From NCBI RefSeq assembly GCF_023715205.1, contig NZ_JAMBNR010000001.1:372001-436000 (forward strand): a stretch of 64,000 bases of DNA, written 5' to 3'. The notes below the pieces were generated by a model. That model was given only the letters and a program-made list of their open reading frames with translations. It was not told where the DNA came from and made no database searches. Source of the stretch: Mesobacillus maritimus (GTDB lineage Bacteria > Bacillota > Bacilli > Bacillales > Cytobacillaceae). Below are positions 53,793 to 62,385 of this stretch, one piece after another (within the stretch, counting starts at the first letter, position 1; every line of letters starts with the position of its first letter). The translations under genes and the position numbers were made by a program.

Positions 53793-54617
53793 TTAATAGA
53801 ACCTCTGAGTGATTGTCTTCAATCTCCATACTAAATAGCTACAAACTAGAGCCAAGAGAGAGAAAAAAATGGCCATACTGGAAAAAGCGATTAAATACCC
53901 ATTGTATTGCATTAATTTATCAAACCACAAGGTCGAATCTAAACCTATTACCGTTGTAATACCGTTAATGATAGTCAAAAAAAGATAGATGGCAAGTACT
54001 CCTTTGGTGGCACCACGTATATCGGATTTACTTAACGAAATATGTGCGGAAACACAGACTGCCAAGATCAAGTAAATCCAAAACATTGGATTCAAGACAT
54101 TATTGAAGGTAAAGATGCTTTTAGTTAGGATCCATAATGTTTCACTTATTGTTTGAAGTCCGTTTCCAAGGGAAAATTCATATAAAATATAAAAGCTTAA
54201 ATCCTGATATGAGTTGGGAATGAGAAAATACATCCCAAGAATCAAGAACCCCACGCCGCTAAAAATCGGACCAATACCTATAAAAAACAATCCCACCTGA
54301 TGGTAAAGGCTCCTAGGATTATAGTGATGCTCTACATAACCTAGAACGCCATTTGGATCGTTTAATTGTAATAACTTCACGTTAGTGACTCGGTGTCCCC
54401 AAATAAAACATTGCAGGAGGTGACCCAATTCATGAACTGGCGTTCCAATCCAAGCGGTGAGCAATATTCCTTTTGCTCCAAAAGCCCTCGTTAAAAACCT
54501 TTGGTTAAATCGTCCGAGCGCTCCTAAAATAAACCCATCAACCGCCAGTACCCCAACGAGTGAAACCAATTCTAGGAAACTAGTCAAAAGAATGTTGAGG
54601 ATAGTGGGTAGGTTCAT
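53793..54617 (-). CDS. Membrane metalloprotease-like protein with HELGH motif
   Basis: This 274-aa protein has about seven hydrophobic segments. TPVHELGHLLQCFIWGH in the second segment contains the HExxH zinc motif of M50-type intramembrane proteases, followed by NDPNGVLGYVEHHYNP and FFIGIGPIFSGVGFL. A third zinc ligand (usually in an NxxPxxxLDG-like motif) is not evident, so catalysis is uncertain. RBS AAGGAT. No obvious substrate gene is coupled; the lysozyme gene follows 120 bases downstream. Confidence 0.7.
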   Translation of the reverse strand: MNLPTILNILLTSFLELVSLVGVLAVDGFILGALGRFNQRFLTRAFGAKGILLTAWIGTPVHELGHLLQCFIWGHRVTNVKLLQLNDPNGVLGYVEHHYNPRSLYHQVGLFFIGIGPIFSGVGFLILGMYFLIPNSYQDLSFYILYEFSLGNGLQTISETLWILTKSIFTFNNVLNPMFWIYLILAVCVSAHISLSKSDIRGATKGVLAIYLFLTIINGITTVIGLDSTLWFDKLMQYNGYLIAFSSMAIFFSLLALVCSYLVWRLKTITQRFY

Positions 54618-54648
54618 AATGGTACAATCCTTCCTAGTGATTTAGTGT

Positions 54649-55542
54649 TCAATCAACTGAATTTAAGAAACTTTGAATAACTCGAAGATATTCGCCTTTT
54701 TCTTCAATATATGGCATATGGGCGCTTTGTTCAAAGATGTGGATTTGAGAGTTTGGTGTCAAACGGCTATAATGCTCGGTTGTTTCTGGTGTTGCTTCAT
54801 CAAAACGGCCACAAGTATATAGAGTTGGAAAGTTAAGTTCATTTAGACGGGGTGTACAGTCAAAACTTTTTAAATTCCCAGTTACTGTAAACTCGGATGG
54901 TCCCCACATCATATTGTAAACTTCCGGATTTCTTAAATGTTTCCCTTGTTTTAAATGTTCTGGGTATGGATTTAATCGGCAAACAAAATGTTGATTGAAG
55001 ATGGCTGTAGCTTTTTGATAATTTTCACTATCAGTAGTCCCATTTTCTTCACTTGCTAATATTACGTCTTGAACGTCTTCAGGCAATTTTTTTAAGTTTC
55101 GGCGCTGATCTTGTTCCCATAGAGGAGCGCTTAAGCAGGGACTCGAGAAAATGATACTGTTCACTCCACTTGGCTTTGTTAAACTGTAAGCCGCGGCGAG
55201 CGTGGTTCCCCACGAATGTCCTAATAGATTTACCTCTTCCAAATCTAGGGCTTTGCGAATTTCTGCTAATTCATAGACAAATCGTTCTAGTTTCCATAAA
55301 GAAGGGTCTGTTGGGCGCTCAGAACGACCACATCCTAACTGGTCGTATAGAATCACAGGACGGTTTGTCGCTAGCTCCTCCAGACCTTCCAAAGAATAGC
55401 AAGAAGAACCAGGCCCACCATGTATTATGACAACAGGAGTACCATTTCCTTCCTCCTTGTTTAAATTAGTTACGCGTCTGTACCAAACCTTTCCTCCTGT
55501 AACTTGAACAAAACTCTCTTCACGCTGAAATTGCTGTATCAA
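54649..55542 (-). CDS. Proline iminopeptidase-family alpha/beta hydrolase
   Basis: This hydrolase of about 297 aa has the oxyanion motif IHGGPGSSCYSLEGL, the nucleophile Ser in LLGHSWGTTLAAAYS, and Asp in GRFDEATPE plus His in EQSAHMPYIEEKGE. It fits the prolyl aminopeptidase/tricorn-interacting family. I choose the TTG at 55542, which has AGGAGAGG with 6-base spacing. The longer frame starts at an ATG (55605) that lies inside a dispersed palindromic repeat and is probably spurious. Confidence 0.85.
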   Translation of the reverse strand: MIQQFQREESFVQVTGGKVWYRRVTNLNKEEGNGTPVVIIHGGPGSSCYSLEGLEELATNRPVILYDQLGCGRSERPTDPSLWKLERFVYELAEIRKALDLEEVNLLGHSWGTTLAAAYSLTKPSGVNSIIFSSPCLSAPLWEQDQRRNLKKLPEDVQDVILASEENGTTDSENYQKATAIFNQHFVCRLNPYPEHLKQGKHLRNPEVYNMMWGPSEFTVTGNLKSFDCTPRLNELNFPTLYTCGRFDEATPETTEHYSRLTPNSQIHIFEQSAHMPYIEEKGEYLRVIQSFLNSVD

Positions 55543-55580
55543 TGGTATCCTCTCCTCGATTGATTGTTGGTTGGTATAAT

Positions 55581-55605
55581 ATGGATGGTGCCAGGCACCA
55601 TCCAT
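55581..55605. repeat. Dispersed palindrome, copy 2 (perfect 25-bp)
   Basis: ATGGATGGTGCC, central A, then GGCACCATCCAT: 12-bp perfect arms. It lies between the sirtuin stop and the iminopeptidase start. Confidence 0.85.
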
Positions 55606-55621
55606 AAAATTGGAAATTTTA

Positions 55622-56383
55622 TTAGTCGACTAATTGGGTTAGGGTTTCGCCGATTGATTCGTGAATGACATAGGTATCGGGTGCATAATCATACGGGGTA
55701 TCACCTTTATTGATTAGAATCATCGGTATTCCGTCCGCTTTGTATTGTGGAAATGTTGAGAACGGAGTAACTTGTAGACTCGTACCTAGAACCAGTAGAC
55801 AATCAGCCTGTCTTATCACATCTGTAATCGTAGCAAAACCGTCAGGGGTAAACCACTGGCCAGCATCTCCAAACAGGACCACATCTGGTTTTATGTAATG
55901 ATCTTCCTCGTCATAGGCATCACATTTGTCACAGATATAAAACTCTATGTTTGTTTTCAAGCTCCGTTCTAACTCTTCTGTTGTATAGACTTCCCCACAA
56001 TTCAGACAGGTCGCAGTTCTCATCGTCCCATGAAATTCAATTACATGTTTGCTGCCTGCCTTTTGGTGGAGACCATCAATATTTTGCGTGATAATTTGGC
56101 TGACCTTTCCTTCTTTTTCCCATTTAGCCAAAATATCGTGCCCTTTATTTGGAACCGCGTCGGGATGATAGAGATTCTCAAAAGCGAATTGATAAAAGTC
56201 TCTTGGGTGCCGATAGAAAAAATCTAAAGAAAGGATCGATTCTGGTGCGCGATTATAGATCCCTGTACGCGATCGAAAATCCTTAATTCCTGATTCCGTG
56301 CTAATACCTGCCCCTGTTAGAACAACAATGTTTTTGGCATTTTGAATGATTTCTTTACTCTTTCTAATCATATTTTCTTTCAT
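55622..56383 (-). CDS. NAD-dependent protein deacylase (Sir2 family)
   Basis: This 253-aa sirtuin has GAGISTESGIKDFRS and TQNIDGLHQKAGS, the catalytic His in VIEFHGTM, and the zinc ligands CLNC and CDKC. The residues usually marking desuccinylases (Tyr/Arg near the GAG loop) are not obvious, so deacetylase activity as in B. subtilis SrtN is the default inference. RBS AAGGAG. A MITE-like copy lies directly upstream. Confidence 0.92.
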   Translation of the reverse strand: MKENMIRKSKEIIQNAKNIVVLTGAGISTESGIKDFRSRTGIYNRAPESILSLDFFYRHPRDFYQFAFENLYHPDAVPNKGHDILAKWEKEGKVSQIITQNIDGLHQKAGSKHVIEFHGTMRTATCLNCGEVYTTEELERSLKTNIEFYICDKCDAYDEEDHYIKPDVVLFGDAGQWFTPDGFATITDVIRQADCLLVLGTSLQVTPFSTFPQYKADGIPMILINKGDTPYDYAPDTYVIHESIGETLTQLVD

Positions 56384-56413
56384 GACAATTTCTCCTTGAA
56401 GGTTATAAGATAA

Positions 56414-56595
56414 AGCGATTCTCGTAAAGATTGTTGTTAAAATCCGAAAGCTTGTTTTAACACGAAAAAAGCTTTATTCTGCGTTATTACTTAGTTTATA
56501 AGCTCCTTTCTCCGTTTCTAAATTACTTGGAATGAATATAGCTATATCATTTTATATTAACTCTAAAAAGCAACAAAGTTTTGGAAAAGGGCCTA
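56414..56595 (-). repeat. MITE-like repeat, copy H (182 bp, 8-bp target duplication)
   Basis: The ends AGCGATTCTCGTAAAG and AAGTTTTGGAAAAGGGCC match the family. Perfect TAAGATAA repeats flank it (56406-56413 and 56596-56603). The interior shares GGAGAAAGGAGCTTATAA and AATAACGCAGA with copy A. It lies in the promoter region of the sirtuin gene. Confidence 0.88.
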
Positions 56596-56742
56596 AGATA
56601 AAAACATGACTACATATCATCATCTAACCAAACATCTTGCTGATTTTCCAGTCGAAGAGTTAGTCGTTTGTTAATTTTTCAATTTGATTTATGTACCTAA
56701 AGACAGATTCAAGTTCACTGTAACTATAATTTTCTTAATGAA

Positions 56743-56780
56743 AAAGGAAGGTAATAGAATCAAATTCTAATACCTTCCCA
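56743..56780 (-). terminator. Terminator of the SDR/quinone reductase operon
   Basis: GGAAGGTA and TAGAAT pair with ATTCTA and TACCTTCC (one A-A mismatch), then a T-rich tail on the minus strand. Confidence 0.8.
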
Positions 56781-56790
56781 CTAATATAAA

Positions 56791-57564
56791 TTATAAAGTA
56801 CTTCCCCCGTCAACGCTCAAAACAGTGCCAGTCACAAAATCACTTGCTTTGGTCGCTAGATAAATCGCCGCGCCTTTTAGCATGTTTTCATCACCAATTT
56901 TATTTAATGGGATGGTTTCAAGCACAGAATCTTCTTTCTGGTCCAAAGTTCCTTTCGTCATCTTTGTCCGGAACATCCCAGGAGCAATGGCGTTAACATA
57001 GATTTGATGCCTTGCCCATTTTATCGCTAAATCCTTCGTAAAATGGATAACCGCCGCTTTACTAGTGGTATATCCGATGGTATTGGTTATTTCTGGTGGT
57101 CTGACTGTCAAACCAGCAGCAGAAGCGATGTTAATGATTTTCCCGTAATTTTGCTCAATCATATGTTTCCCGACAGCCTTGCTCATTATAAATGTTCCAG
57201 TGACATTGACATTCATGACTTTATTCCATGCCTCTAAAGGCATTTCTTCTACTGGTGCTCCCCAGGTTGCGCCACTATTATTAACAAGAATATCAATTTT
57301 CCCAAAATCAGTAAGTACTTGGCCTACGACCTCGTCTACCTGTGATTCACTTGTCACATCGAGAGAGTAGCTCCGGGCAGTGATGCCATATTCTTTTGAT
57401 AGTCGGTCGGCGACATCTTCACAGTTTTCTATTTTACGTGAACAAAGGGCTAAATGACAGCCCATTTCTGCGTATACTTCAGCAATTTGTTCTCCTAACC
57501 CACGTCCCCCACCTGTGATTAATGCAACTTGATTGGTGAGATCAAACAATTCTTTTACTTTCAT
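56791..57564 (-). CDS. SDR oxidoreductase (3-oxoacyl/gluconate dehydrogenase-like)
   Basis: This classical SDR of about 257 aa has TGGGRGLGEQIAE, NNSGATWG, the catalytic Ser in IINIASAAG and the YTTSKAA pair, with a C-terminal FVTGTVLSVDGG. The second of two ATGs is better placed after AAAGGA. It follows the quinone reductase gene by 23 bases and they are probably cotranscribed. Substrate unknown. Confidence 0.88.
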   Translation of the reverse strand: MKVKELFDLTNQVALITGGGRGLGEQIAEVYAEMGCHLALCSRKIENCEDVADRLSKEYGITARSYSLDVTSESQVDEVVGQVLTDFGKIDILVNNSGATWGAPVEEMPLEAWNKVMNVNVTGTFIMSKAVGKHMIEQNYGKIINIASAAGLTVRPPEITNTIGYTTSKAAVIHFTKDLAIKWARHQIYVNAIAPGMFRTKMTKGTLDQKEDSVLETIPLNKIGDENMLKGAAIYLATKASDFVTGTVLSVDGGSTL

Positions 57565-57590
57565 CATAAGTTCCTTTCTAATCTAAGTTA

Positions 57591-58592
57591 TCAGTTTGAT
57601 GGATTTGTTTCGTTCATTTTGATGACAACTTTGCCCCAAGTCTTTCTACCGCCTAGTAATTGCAGCGCTTCAGGTACTTGTTCAAAATCAAAAGTTTTAT
57701 AAAGCAAAGGTTTAATTTTACCTTCTTCATAAAGGTTCATGATATTTTCATGCTCTTTGACGACTTTTTCAGGATACAAACGGTTAAAATACCCCCAATG
57801 GACGCCGACAACTGAATAGTTCTTCACTAAAACATGGTTGGCTTTTATAGTTGGAATCGTTCCACCAGCAAACCCAATCACGAGAAGACGGCCATCGAAA
57901 GCGATGCATTTTTTCGATCGTTCAAACACTTCTCCACCAACAGAATCATAAATCACATCTGCCCCTTTGCCGCCTGTTTCTTTTTTCACTACTTCGACAA
58001 AGTCTTCGGTTAAATAATCAATCACCACATCGGCACCAAGCTCTTTACAGATTTGCGTTTTTTCTTTTCCACCCGCGGTAGCAATGACATAAGCGCCAGC
58101 CGCTTTTCCTAATTGAATGGCTGCTGAACCGACGCCACCCGCCCCAGCGTGAACAAGGAGTACTTCTCCTTTTTGAATATCCGCTCTGTTGAAAAGAGCG
58201 TAATAGGATGTATGATAAGTAATAAATAAGGATGCGGCTTCATCAAACGGCATGCTTTCAGGAATAGGGTAGACTCTCGATTCATCAACCGAAACATAAC
58301 CTGCGAGACCGCCTTTCGGAGCTGCAGGTTGTGCCATTACTTTTTGTCCAACTTTAAATGGACCATCTTCCCGACATTTTAAAACAACACCAGATATTTC
58401 TGAACCAAATGTAAACGGCAGTGGTGGCTTTTCTTGATATGTACCTTGGCATAGTAAAATATCAAAAAAGTTCAGCGCGACCGCTTTTACTTCAATTAGC
58501 ACCTCATTGTCTTTCCATTCTGGTTTTTCTACTTCTTCAATACTGAGTACATCTTGCGGATCGCCCAGTTTCTTTACTTGCCAAACCTTCAT
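57591..58592 (-). CDS. NADPH:quinone reductase-like medium-chain dehydrogenase
   Basis: This 333-aa MDR protein has LLVHAGAGGVGSAAIQLGKAAG (NADPH-binding GxGxxG variant) and DVVIDYLTEDF, and lacks catalytic zinc ligands. It is closer to enoyl/quinone reductases than to alcohol dehydrogenases. RBS AAAAGGAGA. It is the first gene of a two-gene unit with the SDR, and divergent from the CidR-like regulator, which might control it. Confidence 0.87.
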   Translation of the reverse strand: MKVWQVKKLGDPQDVLSIEEVEKPEWKDNEVLIEVKAVALNFFDILLCQGTYQEKPPLPFTFGSEISGVVLKCREDGPFKVGQKVMAQPAAPKGGLAGYVSVDESRVYPIPESMPFDEAASLFITYHTSYYALFNRADIQKGEVLLVHAGAGGVGSAAIQLGKAAGAYVIATAGGKEKTQICKELGADVVIDYLTEDFVEVVKKETGGKGADVIYDSVGGEVFERSKKCIAFDGRLLVIGFAGGTIPTIKANHVLVKNYSVVGVHWGYFNRLYPEKVVKEHENIMNLYEEGKIKPLLYKTFDFEQVPEALQLLGGRKTWGKVVIKMNETNPSN

Positions 58593-58727
58593 TTCATCAT
58601 TCTCCTTTTCCCACTAAATTTCTACAAAAGCTACTCCCTAATTAGATAACTTCTCTAACCGCCAATTGAATCCTCCTAACTTGCGTTAAAAATATTTAAT
58701 TTTCTAAATTTTTATTCATATGGAAAT

Positions 58728-58756
58728 AAATGGATGGTGCCTGGCACCATCCATTT
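58728..58756. repeat. Dispersed palindrome, copy 3 (14-bp arms)
   Basis: AAATGGATGGTGCC pairs with GGCACCATCCATTT around a central T. It lies in the region between the divergent quinone reductase and LysR genes; no other feature is recognised there. Confidence 0.85.
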
Positions 58757-58847
58757 TTCTGGGAGTAAATTTATGAATATTATGATAAAATAGTATTTTA
58801 ATAGTGTTGTGCTCGTTTTTAAAACTTTAGCTAAGCAGGTGGACCAA

Positions 58848-59756
58848 TTGGATATCAAGCATTTGCAATATTTTTTGGAAGTTGCTAAGTATAAGAGCTT
58901 CTCACGTGCTGCTGATCAATTGTTTATTACTCAGCCAACAATTAGTAAGATGATCAAAAACCTTGAAGAAGAATTAGGGATTATTCTTTTTAAAAGGTCT
59001 CGTAAACAGCTTATTTTGACCGATGCCGGAAAGGTCATTCTAGAACAAGCTAAACAAATAGATCAAGCGTTTCATAATCTAGGAACCCAGATAGATCAGC
59101 TTTCCGGCTTACAAAGAGGTCATATTCGAATCGGCCTTCCCCCTATTTTCGATGCAAAAAGGCTCTTGAAAATTATTGGGTTATTTCATGAACAACATCC
59201 TGGCATTACGTTTCAACTTGTAGAAAATGGCTCGAAAAAAATTGAAGAAGCGGTTGAAACTAACCTACTCGATCTTGGCGTTGTGGTTTTGCCGACAAAC
59301 AATGAAACGTTTGATTATTTTCCATTTATTGAAGAAGATTTAAAACTTATCATCCCCACATCCCACCGGTTTGCATATCGAGAACAAGTTGAATTAGAAG
59401 AATTAGCAGAAGAATCTTTTATTCTTTTTAATAAAGATTTTGTTCTAAATGATCGTATTCTCCTTTCCTGCAACAATGCTGGGTTTCATCCAACAGTGAT
59501 TTCTGAAAGTACTCAGCAGGTATTTATTGAACAAATGGTAGCAAATAAATTAGGCATTGCGCTTCTTCCGGAAAGTGTTTGTCGACATTTACCTAAAAAT
59601 ATCCGCTCAATCGAAGTAATAAATCCTAAGATACGTTGGAAATTGGCCGTGATTTGGAGAAAAAATCAGTACTTGTCTTTTGCGGCTAAGGAATGGCTAC
59701 GATTTACCAAGCATCATTTACATATGGAGGAGGAAGAACTAGGCTCAGTTCTATAA
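58848..59756 (+). CDS. LysR family regulator, CidR/YwbI-like
   Basis: This regulator of about 302 aa has an N-terminal winged helix (LQYFLEVAKYKSFSRAADQL, then TQPTISKMIKNLEEELG) and a periplasmic-binding-like effector domain. Blocks such as LDLGVVVLPTN and AVIWRKNQYLSFAAKEWL match what I recall of B. subtilis CidR, which controls the LrgAB-type ywbHG genes. The TTG at 58848 has AGGTGG 5 bases upstream; a frame from 58809 lacks a site. It lies 40 kb from the LrgAB-type pair of this window, so target and effector are inferred. Confidence 0.85.
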   Translation: MDIKHLQYFLEVAKYKSFSRAADQLFITQPTISKMIKNLEEELGIILFKRSRKQLILTDAGKVILEQAKQIDQAFHNLGTQIDQLSGLQRGHIRIGLPPIFDAKRLLKIIGLFHEQHPGITFQLVENGSKKIEEAVETNLLDLGVVVLPTNNETFDYFPFIEEDLKLIIPTSHRFAYREQVELEELAEESFILFNKDFVLNDRILLSCNNAGFHPTVISESTQQVFIEQMVANKLGIALLPESVCRHLPKNIRSIEVINPKIRWKLAVIWRKNQYLSFAAKEWLRFTKHHLHMEEEELGSVL

Positions 59757-59964
59757 GCTGAACCTTGTTCTTTTTTATGTAAGCAGTTACATAGATTTCA
59801 TCTATCTTTACGATGAAATTTAACCATTTTACATGATACACGATGGGGCTTACACTTTTTATTAACAGGGGATATTCTATAACAGTTTCAAAATTTAGTC
59901 TGTGTTATTTAATAAGGAGAATGATTTTACTAGTGGCAAGCCAAACATTGAAGGGGGAAAAGTC

Positions 59965-60339
59965 ATGATTACTTTGCCAAGTATTGACCGGTTACAAGGA
60001 GCAAAAGAAACCATTGACCATTTAAAACAGAACCATCCATTTCTTTACGAAAAGCTCTTACATGTTGTCCATCTTACGAGAGCGCTTCAATTTAAGTACC
60101 ATTATCTAGGCTGTATTTTACTCAATCAAGACTGTCACGCGGAGGATAAACCGAGAAATGTTTATGATTCCGTTTTAAGTTTGTATCAACATGAGGTACA
60201 AATTCTGAAAAACAACCCGAATTTCCAACTCGTTACCCACTTATTTACAGAGTTTGAACCAATTGGATATGCAAAGATTTGTCTCCTCATTCTCAACCGA
60301 ACACCTACATCACTTGTTGGTCCAACAAGCATCAAATAG
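59965..60339 (+). CDS. Hypothetical protein, 124 aa
   Basis: The ATG at 59965 follows AAGGGGG by 7-8 bases. The product begins MITLPSIDRLQGAKETIDHL and is mostly helical, with one hydrophobic stretch and a pair of cysteines (LGCILLNQDCH). I do not recognise a family. There is no clear terminator; the dispersed palindrome lies about 50 bases after the stop. Confidence 0.6.
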   Translation: MITLPSIDRLQGAKETIDHLKQNHPFLYEKLLHVVHLTRALQFKYHYLGCILLNQDCHAEDKPRNVYDSVLSLYQHEVQILKNNPNFQLVTHLFTEFEPIGYAKICLLILNRTPTSLVGPTSIK

Positions 60340-60391
60340 ATTGTTCCATTTTTTGTTCCCTGGACTTTTTCCAGGTATTTTCCAGGTGACA

Positions 60392-60418
60392 GGCACCATC
60401 CAGTTTTTGGATGGTGCC
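60392..60418. repeat. Dispersed palindrome, copy 4 (split by a short loop)
   Basis: GGCACCATCC and GGATGGTGCC are separated by AGTTTTT, and an extra GGTGAC lies before it. It may act as a terminator for the 124-aa ORF. Confidence 0.75.
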
Positions 60419-60496
60419 ATTTGAATGTAAGGCTCTTTTTAAGACGGATTCTCCGATACATTACGCCTTTTTAATCAATTACATCCACTATGCTTG

Positions 60497-60855
60497 CTTG
60501 CTGTTGGTGAATGTCTTGAAAAGCGATACCCGATGTCGGTGCCCAGTGGTCGAATAATTGGTCGCACGGTTCTTTATGAAATTCCAAAGGACTGTTCTTT
60601 GTTAACCAATTTATCAAACACTAAGATTTCGCCCACACCCCTTTACAACCCGTACCATATCACGAAAAGCTTCTTGTCCATCTAGTACAATTGTTAAAAT
60701 CAAACTAGCAGCGACAACATTATAGCTGTGTGATTCGAACCTTAAACTCTGCGCATCCATTTATAAAATTTCAATGTTATTTAGGGTAATGTCTTTTAGC
60801 TTGATTCAGCATCGATTATGAATAACTTCATATCATAAGAAAAATTTACAATCTC
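60497..60855 (-). pseudogene. Decayed class I SAM-dependent methyltransferase
   Basis: On the minus strand, fragments KDITLNNIEIL, MDAQSLRFESHSYNVVAASL then ILTIVLDGQEAFRDMVRVVK are in one frame. After a frameshift, EILVFDKLVNKEQSFGIS then follows, and after another break, RPLGTDIGYRFSR. These correspond to the motif II-post-III and FDK...lGTDI region of UbiE-like methyltransferases. Stops and frameshifts interrupt it, and the N-terminal SAM-binding glycine loop is not visible. No intact copy lies in this window. Confidence 0.65.
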
Positions 60856-60931
60856 AACAAACAAAAAAGCTGTTGAACGATTAAATTCAGTAGCTTACTC
60901 TATCCTCATCCTCTACTTAGGGACAATATCC

Positions 60932-62071
60932 TTATTTCTTCCCTGACAAACGTTCAATGGTTTTCGCCAATAACAACGTCCGCTCAGGTATGGAACCAAT
61001 TTCAACATACTCCTTGTCACTATGAGCATTTCCACCAACCGGTCCAAGGCCATCAACAGTAGCGACTCCATTGGCCGCTGTAAAAGAGGCATCGCCGCCC
61101 CCTCCAGTACTTGTTGCTGAAACTTTGAGCCCAATTTCTTCTCCAACACCTTTAATGATATGCAGCAAGGATTTTGTTTGGTCATTCTGTTCCATTGGTG
61201 GACGACCAATTTCTCCTTCTAATTCGACGTTCGTTCCTGGAACTTCAGTTGTTGCACATATTTCTTTCATTTTCTCTTCTAAGTACTCTGCTTGCTCGAT
61301 TTCTGAAATCCGGACATCGACGTGGGCAACCGCACTGTCAGAAACCGTGTTAACGGCTGTTCCACCTTCGATGATGCCTACATTGACACTCATTCCTTTG
61401 TCATGGTCCGTTAAGTCATGAAGTTGGATAATTTTATAGGCAAGCTCTTCGATCGCGCTTCGCCCCTTTTCCGGCTCAATTCCCGAGTGGGCCGCTTTTC
61501 CTTGGACCATTAAGGTGAACCGCCCCCCACCACGCCTCGCCTCCACAAGTGACCCATCTTTTCGGGCAGGTTCCATGACGAGTGCAAATTTTTTCCACTT
61601 TGATCTTTCTTCAATCAGCGATCGTGAAGACGGAGATCCGATTTCTTCGTCACTATTTAAGAGAATTTCAACATTTTCAACACTATCTGAACCGCTCCAA
61701 ATCAATGTTTTAATCGCATATAAAACTTCCACTAAACTCGACTTCATATCAACAACACCAGGGCCATATGCTTTGTCGCCATTTATATGAAAAGGGCGCT
61801 CTGCCACCGTTCCTTCCGGAAAAACGGTATCCATATGGGCCAAAAGGATGATTTCAGGACTCTTTGCCTTTTTGTGGCGAATAACTAAGTGATTGCCGTA
61901 AACCTCTTCTTCCTTCACATCAATGATAAAGCCTAATTCTTCATACTTTTTTATTAAAATTGACCCAATTCGGTCAATTCCCTTTTTAACATATGACCCG
62001 CTGTCTATATTTACTAGCTGCTCGATTAAATCTAGCATCTCAGTTTTCTTTGAATTAATGTATGCTTCCAC
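60932..62071 (-). CDS. M20 family metallopeptidase (carboxypeptidase G2-like)
   Basis: This peptidase of about 379 aa has the metal motif LLAHMDTVFPEGT, YGPGVVDMKSSL and LLNSDEEIGSPSS, and the dimerisation domain with GKAAHSGIEPEKGRSAIEEL. STGGGGDASFTAANG and GNAHSDKEYVEI complete the active site. It resembles glutamate carboxypeptidase/ArgE-type hydrolases. The GTG at 62071 is chosen for AGGAG 8 bases upstream; a TTG at 62092 has none. Monocistronic. Confidence 0.88.
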   Translation of the reverse strand: MEAYINSKKTEMLDLIEQLVNIDSGSYVKKGIDRIGSILIKKYEELGFIIDVKEEEVYGNHLVIRHKKAKSPEIILLAHMDTVFPEGTVAERPFHINGDKAYGPGVVDMKSSLVEVLYAIKTLIWSGSDSVENVEILLNSDEEIGSPSSRSLIEERSKWKKFALVMEPARKDGSLVEARRGGGRFTLMVQGKAAHSGIEPEKGRSAIEELAYKIIQLHDLTDHDKGMSVNVGIIEGGTAVNTVSDSAVAHVDVRISEIEQAEYLEEKMKEICATTEVPGTNVELEGEIGRPPMEQNDQTKSLLHIIKGVGEEIGLKVSATSTGGGGDASFTAANGVATVDGLGPVGGNAHSDKEYVEIGSIPERTLLLAKTIERLSGKK

Positions 62072-62244
62072 TATCGGTTCTCCTATATTCAATTATTTGC
62101 TTTCTTATAATCTTGTTATTTCATGGTGATGTTCCAATTTCTGCTAGCTTTCCACCAAGCAAGAAAAAGAACTAATAAATAATTACTATTACTTCCATAA
62201 AATTATTATCCTCTTTTGCGAACATAATCTTTCCACAAAAATAA

Positions 62245-62266
62245 GTCTTTAACATTCGTTAAAGAC
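62245..62266 (-). terminator. Hairpin downstream of dinB-like gene
   Basis: GTCTTTAAC pairs with GTTAAAGAC, then TTATTTTTG on the minus strand. It is 120 bases after the gene; the stretch from 62093 to 62385 holds nothing else that I recognise. Confidence 0.6.
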
Positions 62267-62385
62267 CGAGGTAAGATCCAATGTAAATGTTTCTATACCA
62301 ACAGGACTCTTTGTGACGACAGTCTTTTTTGTTCTTCTTTATACTATATAAAAATAATCCCCATGTCTATTGCTATCAGGACAAA

